Positions 21,706 through 34,200 of a stretch of DNA of 64,000 nucleotides are shown here, in pieces (within the stretch, counting starts at the first letter, position 1; every line of letters starts with the position of its first letter). Position numbers and translations under genes: made by a program. The stretch comes from Crambe crambe. Its lineage: Eukaryota; Porifera; Demospongiae; Poecilosclerida; Crambeidae. Under the pieces are notes generated by a model. That model ran no database searches and was not told the origin of the DNA. It saw only the letters and a list, made by a program, of their open reading frames with translations. Location of the stretch: contig OZ004584.1 in assembly GCA_963924555.1 (NCBI GenBank), forward strand, positions 1,115,001 to 1,179,000, read 5' to 3'.

Positions 21706-24700
21706 ATGAAGTCATCTATTCTTATTTCAGTGCTATTTCTTATCATTACCTTTCTTTGGTGTGAAGCTACTCACCTATGTGTAGTGATGGAAGAAGAAAG
21801 CAGTCCATCTCCTGTTCCTCCACTCAGCAGTTGTGACTACACTTACTCCATTGATATTTTCTCCCAAGAAGCTGACAAATACTCAAAGTCTGACACCACT
21901 ATCACATTCTTTGAGGGTAATCACAACCTCACACGTACATGGAAGTGGAAGAACGTGGAGAATGTGATTTTCAGGGCCAATGGTGGATCTGAAGTGGTGA
22001 TGATAATGGCTTCATTTTTCATGGGATTTCAATGCTGCATATGACAGGACTGCATTTCATAGGTTGCGGTAGTCACTCAATAGTTAATACAAGTTATGGA
22101 AGAGCTGGAATTATTAACCCAAACATCCTCTCCGCGCTGTCCTTCGTCAATGGATCTCAACTTACCCTCACCAATATCAATGTATCCGATACAAAAGCCG
22201 CTGGACTGTACATTTTTAATGTTCAGGGACACATCAAAATAAATTCCTGCAACATCAGAAACTCTTTGACCAAGGATTTATATTTAATGGGAGGCAATGT
22301 TTTCCTATTTGATCGCGAGATACAAAATCACACCGATTTAGACATTGAATATTCCCTATTCGACCAAGGTGGTTATAACATTGGTATCTATAATTGCTCA
22401 AAAGAAGGAAAAAAAGGATTCATTTTTTCTGCAGGATTGGTGTTGATTGTTGGAAGTCCGAGATTGTTGATCAGTATTTCCAGTACAAATCTGACAAACA
22501 GTAGAGGATGTGAGGGTGGAAATATGGCACTCAATTTGTACAATATTGCAGCATACATGTACACCACTCCGATGGTTACTATCAAAAACACTTACTTTGA
22601 AAATGGTGACGCCAAGTATGGAGGTGGTCTCTTCATCTCATTCTACTTATCCCATCTTTTGAATTCCTCTGTTTCGTATTCACAAGCTTTCACGATAATA
22701 AATTCAACCTTCAGAAATAACAGTGCAAAATCATCAGGTGGTGGAATATATTTACAATGGGAAGAAATATTGAAGTTTAATAATATTCTAGATATGAGCA
22801 TCATTGGTTCAACTTTTGAAAGATACTCCATCGGGAAGTACGGAAGTGGAGGAATAGCATTACATTATAGAACATTCATTCACCCTCGGTATGCATCACA
22901 CTCTTTGGTCAAATTTCGCTTCAACTTAAACGTGTCACAATGCCACTTTCATGATCACATTGCATCAAGCCAGCATTCTGAGAGCGGTGTTATTCTAGCT
23001 AAGGCTGCTCCTTACTTGGCAATGGATGGCATTAACATTACTTCCAATAACTGCACAGCTCTCCTAGCCATTGACTCTACACTTATCTTCTCCGGATCAT
23101 CAACAATTTCCAATAATACTGCTCAGAATGGAGCTGGAATTCGGTTCTGTTCTGGATCAGTGTTGTATCTGACTCCATACACGACGTTGCTCATTACCAA
23201 CAACCAAGTTTGGGGTAATGGAGGAGGTATTTTAGTTAACTCTAAATGTCTCGTTAACGTTCCAATGTGTTTTTATCAGTATACTAACTTAACACTTCAA
23301 AAAACTGTTAATGTCATCATAAGAGATAACCACGCACACAGAGCGGGAGACAACTTGTACGGTGGTTCTATCGATTACTGCTATCAATTTAGTCAATATT
23401 ATTACAACTACACGAATTACAACTACAAGTATCTACTTGAAATACCAGAAAATTCAAGAAATGTATCTTCTATATCATCCAATCCTGAACATGTCTGCTT
23501 CATAGATGATTATTATTCTTGTGGTAAGAGTAAAGATATCAAGATTTATCCAGGAGAGACAAAATTATTTAAAGTACAAGTCGTGGGTCAGGCGAATGGA
23601 TCAGTCCCAGGGACAGTGAGAGCAGAAGCAAATGGCGGAGTTCTGATACATGAGCATAATATAGTACAAAAAATAAGAAGTAAACACGGAGGAACTGTTG
23701 AATATGCTATTCTTTTAAATTCTTTCCTTCCAAGTAACGGATCTCTGTCTCTCATGGTTGATGTAGACATAGACTCTGGTAGATAATTATGATTATATTC
23801 ACCGCATACCAATGGCTGTGATAAACGTCACATTCAAAAAGTGTCCATTTGGTTTCACCAATCATAAAAGCATTAATCGCAAAGGAAATGTGACCTTTTC
23901 ATGTAAATGTATTGAAATCTCTCACATCATTGATCATTGCTCGTTACCTTATGATGAAAATGATAGCACAATAATCACAAAAAGAGCTTATTCCTGGATT
24001 GGTATGATTACAATCGAAGGGGTTGAGTACTTGGCATTTAGTAAACATTGTCCTTTGGATTACTGTAATCAAGTGGTTGAGATAGATGTAACGGATAATG
24101 CAATCCATCAAGATCGACAGTGTCATTATAATCGAACTGGAGTCCTCTGTGGTTCGTGCCATAAAGGGTTCAGCTTGATATTTGGGACTTCAGAATGTCG
24201 TGAAAAGTGTTCCAATTGGTGGTTGCTTCTAGTCATTCCTTTTGCTCTAGCTGGCATATTTCTCGTTTTCATCATTACTTACTTGAACCTCACAGTCACA
24301 ACAGGAACAGTCTGTGGCTTGATCTTTTATGCAAATGTGATCCAGGATTACTCAGTTCTCCTATTACAAGAACATCCAGTGCCAGTTCTCTCTCAAGTTC
24401 TTCAAATCTTCATAGCATGGTTGAACCTTGATTTAGGAATACCCACCTGTTTCTATGATGGAATGCAAGCATTTGGGAAGACTGCACTTCAAGCAGTTTT
24501 CCCTGTCTACATATGGCTGATATCTGCTGTCATCATCTTCCTCAGTAATCGGTACATCTCCATAACCAGATTAGTCGGGCAAAATGCAGTGAAAGTCCTG
24601 GCCACTCTGATACTCCTGTCCTATTCAAAAATGCTCAGGGTTACGATAGGCACTTTAAATGTGGCAATTATCACCGTTCATGTCAATGATACCCCAATAC

Positions 24701-25455
24701 ATAAGGAAAGATGGATTCTTGATGGCAACATCCCTTATTTTCACACCAATAAACACCTCATCCTGGTGTTCATGACCATAGTCTTTGTGGTCCTAACTCT
24801 TCCGTTCACTCTCTCCCTCTTGTGCATCAGGCACATCTTTGCCCTCTCCAACTGCTGCAGAATATTCTCATGGGTGAACAAGCTGAAGCCATTCTTTGAT
24901 GCCTACACTGGTCCTAACAAGGACTCAGCTAGGTTCTGGACTGGTCTGTTGCTCATTTCCAGATTGCTCCTCCTTCTCGTACATGCTGCATACTATAGCA
25001 CTTACAATGCCATTGTTTTTTTAACCATTGTTGGTGTTTGCCTACTTCTTTCAGCAGTTATGATAACTTTGAATGGCGTGTATAGAAAGCGATGCCTAAA
25101 TATTCTGGAATGCTCTTTCATCCTCAATATTGGTATTCTCTTCTTAACTCTAGGAATTGTGCGTATAAAAACAGTCGAATATAAATGGCAAATGACATTC
25201 GTAAGTCATCTGCTTGTGAGTTTGGCTCTTCTCACTTTTCTTGGAATTCTTGCTTTTCATACTTACCAGAAGTGTTCAGGATGCAAATGGATGAAGAGAA
25301 GGCTACTCTCTCAGCATCGTAGTGACCTTGATGTCTGGAGTTTTGAAGGAATGAGAGGTTATGAAAGATTGGAGGAATCTGATGATGATGACAGCACACA
25401 GGAAACAAGTGACAAACTGGCCCGTTTTCCACCATTAAATCATCAGAATACATAG
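21706..25455 (+). pseudogene. Beta-helix multi-TM protein, copy 3, two compensating frameshifts
   Basis: This is colinear with copy 2 and highly similar through most of its length. A 19-bp deletion near 21997 (after GGATCTGAAGTG) shifts the frame, so the first ORF stops at 22044. A 4-bp gain near 23781-23790 shifts it back, with stop TAA at 23784-23786. Downstream, 23812-25455 is open in the original frame to the normal C-terminus. Net change is minus 15 bp, so the first and last parts share one frame. The middle 22032-23786 is open in its own shifted frame. Positions about 24148-24300 match copy 1 better than copy 2 (HKGFSLIFGTSEC), a mosaic tract. It could be a recent pseudogene, a polymorphic allele or an assembly error. 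Confidence 0.8.
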
Positions 25456-25698
25456 GTCAGTAGCTACTGTTGTACTAGTTGTGAAAAGCTTGTAGACAGC
25501 ACAATCTAATCTACGCATGCGCATTCAACGTCTTATTATGACCTTGAGCCACGCCTACTCCTTTGATAATAGGCACACGAGGACTACAAGCCCTGTTTAA
25601 TACTGGCGCTATGTTGCAGCACAGTTGGCGAGGAGAAATGGATACTAAACTACGGTAGATCGGTCAGGGTAGAACTAGCTAATCTACCAACGCAAAAA
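25456..25698 (+). promoter_or_regulatory. 5' flank of HS3ST-like gene with NRF1-like box
   Basis: This is a short gap after copy 3. It has CGCATGCGCA at 25514-25523, a GAGCCACGCCTACTCC word, and the sequence duplicated at 19072-19252. The NRF1-like call is by motif only; no TATA box is evident. Confidence 0.45.
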
Positions 25699-27057
25699 AT
25701 GAAGGACATAGTGATAAAATGTCTGTTAATGGTTATAGTAGTGATGGTGTCAGCCATGATATTGGAGTTTCGACTTGGTTACGTGGAGTTGAATAGCAAA
25801 AGCAGCAAGTTCAGATTGAGATATGTCGTGAATAGGAAGGATTTGAGACTGGACTACAGTCATTATTTTAGAAAACCAGCTAGAAGTGGGAAAAGAGAAG
25901 TTGAACCTCATGCCACTGAAGATGGAGAGACTTTTACTACATCTCACAATCCACATGACTCAAATACATACAAAAATTCAAACCTGCCAATTCAAACAAG
26001 CTTTACTGCATCTCACAATCCACAAGACTCTATACACAAATATTCAAACCCGCCAGTTCAGAGCAGAAGTACAAGAGTAAGTCATTATCAAGAAATCTCA
26101 AAGCAGAGAGAACACCATTTTATTTCTCAAGAGTCTGCAGTTGAACGCATTTTCATGCCTAATGTGAAGCCAGCACCCCCTGATCTAACAGACCTCAACT
26201 TGTATGAAAAACCTCCAAGTATAGTGTCCCTCCGTAAAAAGTTCCCACGAATCATGATCATAGGATTCGGTAAGACGGGCACAAAAGCATTGTATGATGC
26301 ATTGAAGATGCACCCATACTTACAAGGACCTAATAAAGAAAAAAGGTTTTTTTCAGAGCACTATTCCTCTGGGTTGTGGAACTATCTGACATCTCTGCCA
26401 TTTCCACTTGAAGGTGAACGTGTCATGGAGAAGAGCCCTGATTATATTATTAACAAATCAGTGCCTACAAGAATAAAGGAATCAGTGGTTGGATTGAACA
26501 TCAGTGTGGTGGATTTGAAGTTTATTGTGATGTTAAGAGATCCAATTGACAGGGCAATGTCAGAATATCTAGAGTGGGAACAAGCTAGGCATAGAAAAGG
26601 GTCAAAGCTGCTTCCATTTCGTGCCATGGTGTTGCGTGATAATGGCACCGTTAATGATGACAATCAGCTCATTGATAATAGCAACTATGTCAAATATATA
26701 CTGCGGTGGTTCAAGCACTTCAATAAAAACCAAACATGCTTTGTCGATGGAGATAATTTCATCGCAGATCCTCTCTTTGAGATGCTTCAAGTAGAGAAAT
26801 GTCTTGGAATACAGCCGTATTTCACCCCGGATAACTTCATTTATGACAGTAATAAACAGTTCTTCTGTTTCAAGAAGTCAAAAGCCCAGAAGGAAGCATT
26901 ATGCATGAATTCCTCTAAGGGAAGACGACATCCTAAGATTCCCAAGGAAGTGTTTAGGAAGCTCTGCAAGTATTACCAATTCGTGAATGGTCAGCTTGAC
27001 AGTGTCACTGGAAGGCAAATGAAATGGATCAAGAAGTGTGAAAGGTTGCAGACTTGA
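25699..27057 (+). CDS. Heparan sulfate 3-O-sulfotransferase-like, single exon
   Basis: A 452-aa type II membrane protein. An N-terminal hydrophobic segment (about residues 5-18, LLMVIVVMVSAMI) is followed by a Ser/Thr/Asn-rich stem of about 160 residues. The stem holds an imperfect duplicate around TSHNPHDS and ASHNPQDS. The sulfotransferase domain runs from about residue 180: PAPS 5'-phosphate loop GFGKTGT (189-195), KEKRFF (Glu 214 aligns by motif with the catalytic Glu of HS3STs), EKSPDY, the 3'-phosphate motif LRDPIDRAMSEY (about 278) and the HS3ST-typical KGRRHP (about 408). The family transfers sulfate from PAPS to the 3-OH of glucosamine in heparan sulfate in the Golgi. Substrate in this organism is inferred. 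Like its beta-helix neighbours it has no introns. Confidence 0.88.
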   Translation: MKDIVIKCLLMVIVVMVSAMILEFRLGYVELNSKSSKFRLRYVVNRKDLRLDYSHYFRKPARSGKREVEPHATEDGETFTTSHNPHDSNTYKNSNLPIQTSFTASHNPQDSIHKYSNPPVQSRSTRVSHYQEISKQREHHFISQESAVERIFMPNVKPAPPDLTDLNLYEKPPSIVSLRKKFPRIMIIGFGKTGTKALYDALKMHPYLQGPNKEKRFFSEHYSSGLWNYLTSLPFPLEGERVMEKSPDYIINKSVPTRIKESVVGLNISVVDLKFIVMLRDPIDRAMSEYLEWEQARHRKGSKLLPFRAMVLRDNGTVNDDNQLIDNSNYVKYILRWFKHFNKNQTCFVDGDNFIADPLFEMLQVEKCLGIQPYFTPDNFIYDSNKQFFCFKKSKAQKEALCMNSSKGRRHPKIPKEVFRKLCKYYQFVNGQLDSVTGRQMKWIKKCERLQT

Positions 27058-28331
27058 TACTACAGTACATGTTTCTCCCAGACATAGCTAATTAGTTTCA
27101 TAATTTCAATTGATCCTCAGGAAGCTCTAATAATGTGTTATGATAATATTATGTATGAACTCTCACAGTTTCAAATAGCTATGAATGATACATGTAACTA
27201 ATGGTAGCTACACTGTAAAAATGAAAGTGTGTACTGCACACTAAATTGTCCCAATAGCTACACACACCAAAATAAAAACAGTGTGTGCATTGGGACGAAA
27301 TGGTGTGCAGTAAACACTTTCATTTTTACAGTGTAGGGACTGAATATTGTAGTCTTAGCTATAATATGTAATAGTGTTGAGGTAAGAGGTGGCATGTAGC
27401 TGTATAGCTATAGAGCCACTTTGTTTGCGTGCTTCATGCAGGTGATCTCATAAGGTATTGTTGTGTATGTATAGCTAGCAGCTATCCATCATGATCATTT
27501 AGCTACATAGAAATGCAGAGCCCCAGCCCTAGCCCTAACAGTGTGTGTATTGGGACAAAATGGTGTGCAGTAAACACTTTCATTTTTTACAGTGTATGTG
27601 TTTCAACATTAGCTACATGTCTCCCTTTGAATTGCATTAGTTACTTCTACAGGAAAGAGGGGAACCATTGACGCAAGCATACAAAATGTTGGCCTCCTTT
27701 TATAGAAGTTTTCTAGAAACCAAGGGGGTGGCAGCATTTCACTACTTTCTCTCTCACTCCACTTGCATGAGGGAGAGGGTGACTTTAATTAGTGGCCAGC
27801 TGCCAGACTAAACTACTATTAATAGTTTACATAGCTAAGTACCTTCCTGAAGCATTCCTTCAAAGCCCAGGCACTAATGGCCACTAACCAGAAGCCGTAC
27901 TGGCTATGGCCAAAATAACAGCTGCTAACATTGGAATTTAGTATGCAAACCTATAGTATGCATGGGGACATTATGTGGCAGTATAGAAAATGAACTAATT
28001 TAGTTTTTATATTATGCATCATGTCATTTTAGACTCAGGGCTTAAAATCAATTAACAGCAAAGTTGAAAGTTGATATGCGTACATAGTAACATGTTAAAA
28101 TGTATAATGTACATAACATTTTATACTGGTGATTGACTGCCACACTTCAGTGAACCATTTCATGTTAGGAGAATAATGATAAAAGGAGACAGCTGAAGTA
28201 GCAAGATTGTAGTTAGCTACATGTAGCCGATGCAATGAGATCAAAGGTCCTAGAGGTTACAATAATACAGACATGATGCACTATAGCAAGCTACAATAAT
28301 CATCTACGTAGTAAGCTAGCTAGCTAGCTAG
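27058..28331. other. Intergenic between convergent HS3ST and Rab-like genes
   Basis: Apart from the 3' UTRs, the region contains a complete foldback element at 27209-27335, a half copy at 27538-27596 and a TAGC/CTAG-rich stretch near 28310-28333. A short CCCTAGCCCTAAC word near 27524 resembles telomeric repeat but is too short to call. No coding exon is recognised. Confidence 0.5.
27209..27335. mobile_element. Foldback MITE, copy A
   Basis: The left arm ACACTGTAAAAATGAAAGTG is mirrored by CACTTTCATTTTTACAGTGT on the right, with inner arms TTGTCCCAATA/ATTGGGAC and TA at both ends. A half copy consisting of the right arm alone is at 27538-27596, and a second full copy is at 28512-28633. Confidence 0.85.
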
Positions 28332-30843
28332 CTATATGACGTCTTTTGTTCTTTTACTGGCCAGAGCAAGCATTGATATGTAGGCATACTCCACATTCGT
28401 TCCATCTTTGCAGCTTGTTTCAATAAACGGGAGATTAAGTTCATCTGCAAGGTTCTATAAAATGATTTCAACAAAGCTGCTTACAAAATTTGGACCGTCC
28501 TAGACTCTATAATACTGTAAAAATGAAAGTGTGTACTGCACACTAAATTGTCCCAATACACACACTAAAAACAAAAACAGTGTGTGTATTGGGACAAAAT
28601 GGTGTGCAGTAAACAGTTTTGTTTTTGCAGTGATAGTGGTTACATGTAAGACAGTCGGAACCTCTGAATAATGGACACACACACACATGCTGATTGTGTA
28701 CTTTTCCATCGTCTTAATAACTTTTTTTATTAGTAGCATTAGCTTAGCTAGCTACTTGCAAAAAGGCTGAAAATACTGAAAATGCACGGGAGCATTTTAT
28801 ATAGTTCACAGGTTGAAGGCTTTTTTTAAATTATATAGCAATGTTCCCTGTGAACAATTTATTATACCTTATTGTTTACAGACAGAGAGCATTCCTTAAG
28901 ATACGTATGTAGTACACACTTTCAGAGTGCAGCATTTTGTCATTTATTGAGACATTTGTCCTCTTTTGGAGGTTCAGAGTGTCTTTTATAGCTAATCTGC
29001 TAGCTAATAACCTAGCCCAATACTGTAGCAGTGTTTGTAGACAAGTACAACTACACATCGTAAGTTAATTGGGTATGAAATTACAGTTGGAATGCCTATA
29101 AAAATTACTAATGTCATTTAGCTAAATGACTGTTTTGAGTACACTTCCGAGAAGAATTTGGATTACAGCAGATTAATTTAATAATGAGGAACTTTTATCC
29201 GGTTCCACCATATCTTACCTTTGCCTTCTCATACTGAATATGTCCTTGAAAGTCATTGGTTCTTTTATCACACTTGTTTCCCACTAACATGATGGGGATG
29301 TTGGGCAAAGAATTAGTCCGGATCTCTCTTATCCATTTCCGAATACCATTAAAAGTGACCTTGAATGAAAAGAGTTGAGAAAAAATATTAGCAACCTGAA
29401 AGTTCATGCGGTAACTGTAGATAGTTAACTCCTTCTAATGTAGTGAGATGTTCTTGAAAGTTAACCATCTCTCCTTGGCCTGTAGCTAACAGCGTAACAT
29501 AATATTTACTTCATTGGTCACATCAAAGACCAGAAAGACGCCCATAGCACTTCTGAGATGAGAATGAGTGATGGAATGGAACCTTTCCTGTCCAGCAGTG
29601 TCAAACTATGTAAAAAAAAGTGTGTTACACAGAACACAAGAGGACTAGATTGGCTGATTGTCTGTTTACACAGGTGAGTGGGGCAAAGATGATTTCATAG
29701 AGACTATATGTACAGCTTAGGACACTCTTGTGGGTATTCAAAATATCAAAATTGTTATCTTTACTGACTATGTACTCACAATAACTACTTTTCATTAGCT
29801 ATTTGCAGGTGGGCGCCAGTGAGTTGGATAAGGATTTCATTTATTTTTCTCGTCATCGTAATGAATTGTATTGATGACCATTAGTGTATGCTCTATGTAT
29901 ATCATAATCATGTGATTTGCATATTTTACATTCCCCCAAAATAAACTATGAACAACCATTTACCAAACAGCCCTGTTGTTGTGGATAGTACATAGCTAGC
30001 TAGCTACCCAATATAATAAGGGCAAACTTATATAGATTTCATGTGCACATGTGCAATGCAGTCAGATTATATACTTGGACAAGCATGCATGCATGGCAAG
30101 GCTGTAGATTTCGTTCCACACATGTACGTACAAAGGGTTCTAATAATCATAATGGGTATAATTATAGGCCAATAGGATTATACATAATAAGTTGATAAAC
30201 AAAATACGTAGCTAATACTTCACTGTTTTTGGACAGTTGCAACATTAGTGGTTCTATACTGCTAAGGACATTACCGTTTGTGACTTGATCTTCATTCCAT
30301 CCAGTACAGCATTTCCTATCTTCTATATAATAAAAGCAAAAAAATATAATAGCTAGTTGCTTGATACCCTTTACCTAATTACGTACATAGCTGTAATGTT
30401 ATACGTTATTAGCTGGTGGCCAACTCACAATATCTATCCCTATGGTTGCCATGTAGAGTGATTGAAAGGGTTCTCCCTACAATGATCGATATAATAGGTT
30501 AGCTATACATACATACATACATACATACATGTACATACACTAAACGCCTTCACAAAGTTAGTCTTGCCAGTATGACTGTCTCCTACCACTAAGATTCTGA
30601 TCACACGATCAAACCCTTTCCTGTAAAATACAAGACAAAAAGCTAGCTAACTGCATTGGGGGTGGGGAGGAGGCTAAAGTAAAGTGAGTATGGGAATCAT
30701 GTGTCTTACTTTGGATCAGAAGTGCAGCAGTCATCCTGAAAGGGTTCAGTACTATCGGAGTCATCAGAATCCCCATCTCCAACATTAACGGTAGAGAAGG
30801 CTCTTCTCTCATAGCTTTGCTTATTTCTCTGACTATTACCCAT
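28332..30843 (-). CDS. Rab-like small GTPase, 7 exons, no C-terminal prenylation cysteine
   Basis: Exons on the minus strand: 30843-30710, 30620-30539, 30476-30429, 30322-30275, 29605-29510, 29359-29219 and 28454-28332. All are GT-AG and phases close to 223 aa. The N-terminus MGNSQRNK could be N-myristoylated at Gly2. An acidic Ser/Asp-rich extension of about 45 residues follows, with Cys-Cys at 39-40. Then come G1 GDSHTGKT (58-65), switch I ATIGID, G3 DTAGQERF (106-113), G4 NKCD (164-167) and G5 TSCK (196-199). The protein stops at RTKDVI with no Cys-Cys, CxC or CaaX. The Rab RabF-like WDTAG is FDTAG here. Subfamily is not assigned. It would bind and hydrolyse GTP in membrane traffic, with N-terminal lipidation rather than prenylation as inference. 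Confidence 0.85.
28512..28633. mobile_element. Foldback MITE, copy B, downstream intron of Rab-like gene
   Basis: It has the same arms as 27209-27335 (ACTGTAAAAATGAAAGTGTG and complement), with a degraded right end. It lies in the last intron of the Rab-like gene (28455-29218). Confidence 0.8.
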
Positions 30844-31267
30844 TGTAATATTCCACTTCAGTGCGAGTATTAAGCTTTATAATACATAGCTAGCATTGAT
30901 TTGTTTCTCCAAGCTGTAGCTGTGCTATGTACTGAGCTAGCTTGATATCAAATTTTTGCACATTCATCTGGTATGACTAGCTATTACTCTATAGCATGAC
31001 TTAATTGGCTATGATATTGAGAGCATATGATCTGAGTCACCTGATTGGGTTTACCTAATCAAGATTATGTCATTCCACCTCGTACCGGGCTAGCTAGCTA
31101 GAGCTAGTTTAATAATCAAGATGATGTCATTTCCTACTAGCTATTAGCTAGCGCGCGCTAGCGGCCGGGCTAGCTATAGAGTTCGAGTTTAATAATCAAG
31201 ATGATGTCATTTCCTATCTGGGGTACATATAAATTAATGTCTTACCCAGCTTACCTTATTCTTCAAG
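30844..31267 (+). promoter_or_regulatory. Promoter region of TIL gene 1
   Basis: A TATA-like TATAAAT at 31228-31234 lies 34 bp before the start codon. Upstream, AATCAAGATGATGTCATTTCC occurs twice (about 31115 and 31193), with a diverged third copy near 31057 (AATCAAGATTATGTCATTCC). They are spaced by GCTAGC-rich palindromes (31138-31175). The repeats hold a CRE/AP-1-like TGATGTCAT core. The stretch also contains the 5' flank of the divergent Rab-like gene. Confidence 0.5.
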
Positions 31268-34200
31268 ATGAAGAACATTCTAAGTCTTCTGTTGTTGGTA
31301 GCAGCACTCTCAACTGTGAAAGGACAAGGTATTTAGCTATAGCTAGTAATAAAATGGAGAGATTATATTTTTGCACTGCATGGCAATTGTAAACCACAAG
31401 AATAAACAAAAGTATGCTTTATAATCTCCACATGTTTATTAAAAAAGCAATCTCCTTTTTCAAACTGGAATGTTATATTAGCTGAGTCGCTGTATGGTGA
31501 TAAAATTAATGCACGTATGTATGCTACATATAGCTACTATAGAGGCATGCCTTCCTCAACCAATGGTGGAACTGAACATCCATGTGGCAGTGATAAGGCC
31601 TGCTATGGACGTCTGCGAGAGTACAGCTTTTGAACGATTTGTGAACGAGGAGATAGAGAAAAACTATCGTCCCCCTGCAGCTATTTCGGATGAAAACTGC
31701 AGCATAGAAGGATTATCCAAAGTCTCTTGCACCTCAACAAGTATGTATGGGATGAGTGTCAGTATTAGTACTGGGTGGTGGCTGTAGCTATTCAAATATG
31801 AGTTTCAAGTACAATGTACAGCTCTAGAAGCTGGAACTGGAGTGTGGGACCATATCACATATTTAGCTATTAAACTCGTAAAGGTTATGCCAAAAATAGT
31901 AATAGTGTCTACAGTACGTGTAGTAAAAATAAAAGACTACAGATTTTTTTTCCCCTGTGTAATGAAATTCTCGTGTAAGATAATACAGTGTACGTATATG
32001 TAGGAGATAAAACAGTGTAGAAGACGGATAAAACAGTGTAGAGGATAAAAAACAAAAGTGAAAAAAGGGGTCAACAATTCATGTATTCAGTCTGTAAAGA
32101 CTACAGATGCAATGCATTAACACATTACACGCACACAGAACAAAACAAACCTTTTTTTGCATTAAGTTTAATTAACACATCTAACAGAACGCTAGAGATT
32201 GCAATTGCCATAGCAACCGAAGAGCAATGTAGAATATGCCACCAGGACATTAAGAAGCATATCCTGATGATGTTCAAATTTGGATGGTAAAAAGCAACAA
32301 CTGAGTAGGAAATTAAAGTATAATTAGCTATGTGTTTAGCTATTGCATAATACTTTTCACCTATTTTTTATATCAGCAGAGAGTGTGGATTATATATTCT
32401 CTCTCTGTGGGTACTGTATCAAAGTTGTAAAATTCAGTTGACAAGTTGCAAGTTAGCTACAGGAGTTCTAGCAAATCATGGTAAAAGATTGCCTATGGCA
32501 GTTGAAATCATGATTACATCATATCAGGTGGTTAGCTGTGCATGCATATATAGGCTGCTCTAGTAGTTACATCATGTGCTTGGTAAGCACTGCATGTAGT
32601 ACCCCATGGGAATACTAGCTACACATAATGACAATGGCAATCATAATTGTACGCAAAAAAAGAAGTGAAATAACAGTGCATATAGCTAGCTATAAGATAA
32701 AGTAGTAAAATTTTGCTGTTTAGCCTGAAAGTTAAAGTGTGATCAAACGTTTTTGTGCATTAATCAAAACTGCAAAAAAAAATAAAAAATCTTAGCCTGA
32801 AAATTAGAGTGTGATCGAACCATCATGAGTTTTTTCTGCAAAATCCATAAGAATTTCACCCCATGAAAATTTCTTGTTATTCAGTAAACTGCGTGCTGAA
32901 GGAAGGTGGCATAGCTAAGTAATATCTTTGCCTGAGGCAATGGAATACTTGCCAGTGCTCTTTATTCTTGCCATAATAATTCAAATCAATGAAATGATTT
33001 TTTGTGACTAGTTTCATTCCTACCTTAATTATTTATAGCCTATCTCGGTCCATGGGGTCCATGGGACATATAGCTACGTACATGGGAAGTCCACATTAAT
33101 TCCATGGTAACATCAAATCTCTTGCACTCAGGTAACAGGCGTAGAATCACTATTGCTATGAAAACAAACCTTACATGTGGATCAAATGTCTGCATGAGAC
33201 AAAATGCTCCAAGTGCCGGGGAGTTTCATAGAGAACAGCAAAACACCATCCGAAGTGCTATGCGATTTTCACGAAAGGTGAACGTCGTGTACAACAGAAC
33301 CCGAGTTAGGATATTTTACTTCAGTGGGAGAAAGGGATCTCTGACTGATACATGTCCCAATGGCAACACTGTCAGTGCTACCAATGGACAGACACTGTGC
33401 AGTAAGTAAGCTAACTACTACGAGTGGAACCCCTTCAATAATTGACAATAATTAAGTAGGGACCAAATGATTATACGGAGAGCAGTGTCCTTTATACAGA
33501 GGTTAATTAGCTCTCCATGCTGTAAGTATAGATCAGAGGCGCTTCAGTGCTTTATTATTGATAGAAGTGATCTCGGCTTGCATAAGGGAAGCACAAAGTT
33601 CTTCCACAGACATTGCCTATTATAGTTACTACGTGTAGTAGTTCACATGAATCAGAGTTATAGTTTTAGAGTAGCTACAAATTTTGCATCATGTGATGGA
33701 ACAATGGACAATACATCATTTACATAGCCAGCTATACTTCGATTCGGTACCTTAAATGGACACTGTAGCTCCCGTTCTACTTTAATCTTAAAAAAAAAAC
33801 TGAGCCTAACTAGTCATGTGTACACATGATTGTATTCAATAAGAATTAAGTAAGTCTTCAGGCTTTCATACGTACATACGCACACAAAAATGAAGGTGAC
33901 TAATCCATGTACAAGAGCTATATAGACAGCTACACACTAGCTAAATTATTCACTAAATCATTCACATAATCAATCAGTACAACACAATGTATTACATGTA
34001 GGTCGATAGGTACCTAACTAGCTAGCTATGCATAGCTAAATGCAATCCTATTGGTCTAAAATTCTGTAGCAATACGTAGTACAAAAATGATTGGATCAGA
34101 GGGTTTCCTTCAATGTTCTAGGGTGTGATGATGACTGTCCAGTGACATGCTCCAATGGAAAGGCATTCAACAGATGTGGTTCGGCCTGTCCCAGCACATG

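Noticed and set aside
26442..26790. Minus-strand ORFs across the HS3ST gene
   Set aside because: Shadows of the long sense ORF with clear sulfotransferase motifs.
27515..27532. Interstitial telomere repeat
   Set aside because: Only about two imperfect CCCTAA-like units, easily chance.
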